This document shows positions 43,621 to 46,265 of a DNA stretch of 46,265 bases, one piece after another. The stretch is from assembly GCA_020346245.1 (NCBI GenBank), contig CP070778.1:2318519-2364783 (forward strand), written 5' to 3'. This DNA comes from Flavobacteriaceae bacterium (GTDB lineage: Bacteria; Bacteroidota; Bacteroidia; Flavobacteriales; Flavobacteriaceae). A program made the translations under genes and the position numbers. A model generated the notes under the pieces. The model saw only the letters and a list, made by a program, of their open reading frames with translations, was not told where the DNA came from and did no database searches. Each line of letters opens with the position of its first letter. The stretch's first letter is position 1.

Positions 43621-44388
43621 ATGTCTAAATTACCAAAGGAATATCAGTTTATAGACCTTTCAGATTATGGCAGACCCATTGCCAAAATCATTGCAAATTC
43701 ATTAAAAACCACAACTATAACGCCTATTCATCTTACTATAGGTTTCGTAATTTCCGGCCTTCTTGCCATCTTCTGTATCCTTAACCACTATTACTGGGCT
43801 GCCGCGTTCTTTCTGGTATTAAAATCAATTCTGGATGCCGCAGACGGAGAATTAGCACGGATTAAGAATCAGCCATCTTACACAGGGAGATATTTAGATT
43901 CTGTTTCAGACATTATCCTAAACCTTTTGATAATGTTTGCCATTTGGTATGTTACGGAAGGTTCAATCTGGTATACCATTCTCGCTTTTATTGGCATTCA
44001 GCTGCAGGGGACTCTTTATAACTACTATTATGTTATTCTAAGAAATAAATTTAATGGGGATACTACCAGCCGTATTTTTGAACATGAGCCTCCAAAAGCT
44101 ATGGAAGGTGAAAACCAAGAAACGGTAAATTTTCTTTTTAGGCTTTATAACCTCTTCTATGGAATGTTTGACCGCATAATCTATGGACTGGACAAAAATG
44201 CAGTTAACAGCCCAAATCTACCCAATTGGTTAATGACGGCCGTTTCTACTTTTGGACTAGGTTTTCAACTTTTACTTATAGGTATGATGTTTATGTTTCA
44301 GCTGGACCGCTATATCATTCCCTTTTTTATCGGTTATTCCTCTTTTATTTTTTTATTCATCAAAATTCGGAAGCTACTAAACCGATAA
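43621..44388 (+). CDS. CDP-alcohol phosphatidyltransferase family membrane protein
   Basis: A 255-residue integral membrane enzyme that joins an alcohol to a phosphatidyl or similar group from a CDP-activated lipid. The complete family signature D-x2-D-G-x2-A-R-x8-G-x3-D-x3-D is present with D72, D75, G76, A79, R80, G89, D93 and D97. About six hydrophobic segments are visible. I start at ATG 43621 (MSKLPKEYQFIDLSDYGRP); an in-frame GTG at 43576 would add 15 residues. The head group cannot be read from sequence: phosphatidylserine, phosphatidylglycerophosphate or inositol-type products are all possible. It lies between two amidohydrolase genes with which it has no obvious functional link, 135 bases after the first. 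Confidence 0.9.
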   Translation: MSKLPKEYQFIDLSDYGRPIAKIIANSLKTTTITPIHLTIGFVISGLLAIFCILNHYYWAAAFFLVLKSILDAADGELARIKNQPSYTGRYLDSVSDIILNLLIMFAIWYVTEGSIWYTILAFIGIQLQGTLYNYYYVILRNKFNGDTTSRIFEHEPPKAMEGENQETVNFLFRLYNLFYGMFDRIIYGLDKNAVNSPNLPNWLMTAVSTFGLGFQLLLIGMMFMFQLDRYIIPFFIGYSSFIFLFIKIRKLLNR

Positions 44389-44431
44389 TTATATTTATTG
44401 TTTAATACTACATCTCAATCAAGACATTAAA

Positions 44432-45685
44432 ATGAAAAAACTGTTTGTCCCATTCTTTTTGCTATTAAGTGCCGTAATGCAAAGTCAGTCGCTACTAATC
44501 CCCGATAGGGTATTTGATGGAGAAGCTTTATTCACCAATTGGATAGTCGTTGTGGATGGCAATGTTATTGCGTATGCAGGACCTCCAGATCAATGCCCGG
44601 TAAAAACTATTAAAGATACAGTATTGCTTAAGGGGATGACACTTTTGCCGGGTATAATAGAGGGGCATTCGCATCTGCTGCTTCACCCTTATAATGAAAC
44701 CAGCTGGAATGATCAGGTACTTAAAGAATCTTCGGCAGAACGAGCAATCCGAGGGGCTGTTTATGCAAAAAGATCACTATTGGCGGGAATTACAACCATG
44801 CGGGATCTGGGCGCTGAGGGAGCGGGCTATACCGATGTATATCTTAAAAAAACTATTGATGAAGGGATTATTCCTGGACCGCGTTTGCTTGTTGCGGGCC
44901 CGGCAATAGTAGCTACCGGAGCTTACGGCCCAAAAGGTTTTCACGAAGGAGTGACTGTCCCTCTTGGGGCAGAAACGGTAAGTGGAATTGATGAGGCAAT
45001 TAGAACAGTACGCAGGCAGATTGGTAATGGATCAGACTTCATTAAGGTCTATGCCGACTACAGGTGGAAAACCGGAGAGCCGGCGCAGCCTACTTTTTTG
45101 CTGAATGAACTTGAAGTTATGGTAGCTACGGCTGAAACTGCGGGAAAATATGTAGTAGCCCATGCTAGCACTCCTGAGGGAATTAGACGGGCAGTTCTTG
45201 CAGGTGTGGAAACCATTGAGCACGGGGATTTTGGAACTTTGAAATCGTTTAATTTAATGAAAGAAAACAATGTTGCCTTTTGTCCTACGCTTGCTGCGGG
45301 AGAATCTGTTGCCCAATATGGTGGTTGGGTAAAAGGAAAAGGGCCTGTTCCAAACAGAATAATCCAAAAAAAGGCTTCATTTAAGGAAGCACTTCAATCG
45401 GGGGTTGAGATTATTTTTGGTGGCGATGTAGGTGTTTTTAGCCATGGTGAAAATTATCGGGAAATGGAATTAATGGTCGAATATGGTATGACCCCCTTAG
45501 CTGTATTGCAATCTGCAACTTCAATAAATGCCAGGGTTTTCCATCTCGACGACCTTGGGCAGATCAAAAAAGGCTTTTTAGCCGATATCATAGCAGTTCA
45601 AGGTGATCCTGCTAAGGATATTTCAGCCATAAGATCTGTTAAATTCGTCATGAAAGATGGAGAGGTGTATTTGCCGGCCAAATAG
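44432..45685 (+). CDS. Secreted amidohydrolase, imidazolonepropionase/dipeptidase group (copy 3)
   Basis: A 417-residue exported amidohydrolase with a signal peptide ending AVMQSQS (about residue 19) and no lipobox, so it is periplasmic or secreted, unlike the two lipoprotein paralogues upstream. The metal set is complete: His79 and His81 (GHSHLL), Lys205 (DFIKVY), His244 (VAHAST), His264 (IEHGDF) and Asp332 (GGDVG). GTPLAVLQ-type MTPLAVLQSAT and GFLADIIAVQGDPAKDI are typical of Xaa-Pro and Xaa-Lys dipeptidase-like amidohydrolases. This copy is closer to the classical prolidase-like subgroup than copies 1 and 2. It starts 43 bases after the phosphatidyltransferase gene, possibly in the same transcript. 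Confidence 0.88.
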   Translation: MKKLFVPFFLLLSAVMQSQSLLIPDRVFDGEALFTNWIVVVDGNVIAYAGPPDQCPVKTIKDTVLLKGMTLLPGIIEGHSHLLLHPYNETSWNDQVLKESSAERAIRGAVYAKRSLLAGITTMRDLGAEGAGYTDVYLKKTIDEGIIPGPRLLVAGPAIVATGAYGPKGFHEGVTVPLGAETVSGIDEAIRTVRRQIGNGSDFIKVYADYRWKTGEPAQPTFLLNELEVMVATAETAGKYVVAHASTPEGIRRAVLAGVETIEHGDFGTLKSFNLMKENNVAFCPTLAAGESVAQYGGWVKGKGPVPNRIIQKKASFKEALQSGVEIIFGGDVGVFSHGENYREMELMVEYGMTPLAVLQSATSINARVFHLDDLGQIKKGFLADIIAVQGDPAKDISAIRSVKFVMKDGEVYLPAK

Positions 45686-45711
45686 ACAAAATCAGTAGAT
45701 GTCAATTTTTT

Positions 45712-45735
45712 TATTCTTGAAACGTTCGAAGAATA
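45712..45735. promoter_or_regulatory. Imperfect inverted repeat before the DUF2490 gene
   Basis: TATTCTT at 45712-45718 mirrors AAGAATA at 45729-45735 around AACGTT, with two mismatched pairs. Its left arm begins TATTCTTG, one base off the TAnnTTTG promoter element, so it could be an operator overlapping a promoter. No T tract follows, so it is a poor terminator. Confidence 0.35.
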
Positions 45736-45757
45736 TAACCTGATAATTAAAGAGCAT

Positions 45758-46265
45758 ATGAGAAAATTAGCGGTTATTCTTATCCTTTTTGTTGTTTCTA
45801 TCAGCAAAGCGCAGGAAACAGGGGAAGATAAATTAGGTGCATGGTATATGTACTTTGGTACTAATAAAATTTCAGAACGATTTAGCATTCATTCTGAAGC
45901 TCAGTTTCGCTTTTATGAAATAACAGGCAATTTTAATCAATTGTTACTCAGAACCGGCCTGAATTACCATATTAATGCCGAAGCTATTGCTACTATTGGT
46001 TATGGCTACATTGATACAGATCTAACCTTTGAATCTAATCCAAATGAAAGCCGCCTTTTTGAAAATCGGATTTTTGAGCAGTTTATCTTAAAAAACAAGG
46101 TTTGGAAACTATTTTTTGAACACAGGTACCGCTTCGAACAACGTTTTCTTCATCAGCAAGACATCACTGACTTTCAGAACAGAGCACGTTATCGATTACA
46201 GATTACACTCCCACTAACCAATACCTTTTTCCTGAACTTTTATGATGAGATATTTTTAAATCTTC
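45758..46265 (+). CDS. DUF2490 family outer-membrane-like protein, 3' end outside window
   Basis: The reading frame is open at the window edge; 169 codons are visible. Residues 1-18 are a signal peptide (MRKLAVILILFVVSISKAQ). The mature part has alternating hydrophobic and polar strands rich in aromatic residues (WYMYFGTNKISERFSIHSEAQFR written in part, then LLLRTGLNYHIN and KLFFEHRYRFEQRF), as in the DUF2490 family of predicted small outer-membrane beta-barrels. Function is unknown. It lies 72 bases after the third amidohydrolase gene, with an inverted repeat between them. Confidence 0.85.
   Translation, partial: MRKLAVILILFVVSISKAQETGEDKLGAWYMYFGTNKISERFSIHSEAQFRFYEITGNFNQLLLRTGLNYHINAEAIATIGYGYIDTDLTFESNPNESRLFENRIFEQFILKNKVWKLFFEHRYRFEQRFLHQQDITDFQNRARYRLQITLPLTNTFFLNFYDEIFLNL

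Noticed and set aside
45598..45888. Minus-strand frame of 96 codons across a gene junction
   Set aside because: It overlaps the end of an amidohydrolase and the signal peptide of the DUF2490 gene, both convincing.
1..46265. Mobile element, phage, CRISPR, tRNA or defence genes
   Set aside because: I looked for transposase or integrase motifs, regularly spaced repeats and cloverleaf sequences and found none; all genes fit a conserved chromosomal backbone with similar base composition.

Overview
The window reads as ordinary chromosomal core DNA of a Flavobacteriia bacterium (Bacteroidetes), most likely a Flavobacteriaceae member. Supporting signs are a low G+C content, start codons without Shine-Dalgarno sequences, several upstream matches to the Bacteroidetes -7 promoter element TAnnTTTG, many lipoproteins and Sec-secreted proteins, and lineage-typical families (DUF4199, DUF6515, DUF2490, the GlmU-like sugar nucleotidyltransferase, cysteine-free type B L31). 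I see no tRNA, rRNA, CRISPR array, insertion sequence, phage gene or integration scar. No stretch longer than 300 bases lacks a gene; the longest gap is about 190 bases.

Layout. 1-2509 (minus): the tRNA methylthiotransferase MtaB (its end lies outside the window), a GlmU-like protein and ribosomal protein L31. 2678-7785 (plus): a DUF4199 membrane protein, then a glycosyltransferase, a phosphohexomutase and an MsbA-like ABC exporter, which could form a glycan or glycolipid module. 7846-9466: an ECF sigma factor, a single-pass membrane protein and a secreted Spy-like helical protein, which looks like an envelope-stress circuit. 9647-11105: a small DUF6515 protein and a BNR/YCF48-like lipoprotein. 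11180-16620: an RsmB-type rRNA methyltransferase, PurL and a GNAT acetyltransferase.

16749-24556 is a fatty-acid oxidation block: an acyl-CoA synthetase, then a four-gene operon of MarR regulator, FadN-type bifunctional enzyme, thiolase and acyl-CoA dehydrogenase. A perfect 30-bp palindrome sits directly against the predicted operon promoter and is the clearest regulatory site in the window. 24642-32421 carries an M49 peptidase lipoprotein, a PLP-dependent decarboxylase, and a GH15 enzyme divergent from a bifunctional trehalose-6-phosphate synthase/phosphatase.

32509-46265 is rich in exported hydrolases: M28, DUF2268 and M1 metallopeptidases; a 1138-residue lipoprotein combining ThuA, sugar dehydrogenase, PKD and cytochrome c domains; three amidohydrolases of the imidazolonepropionase/dipeptidase group; a CDP-alcohol phosphatidyltransferase; and a DUF2490 protein cut by the window edge. 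This looks like peptide and carbohydrate scavenging at the cell surface. No wholly new system is evident. The best leads are the MarR/palindrome/fad unit, the repeated motif in the sigma-associated membrane protein, the multidomain redox lipoprotein, and an M28 peptidase with aspartate where the first metal-binding histidine is expected.
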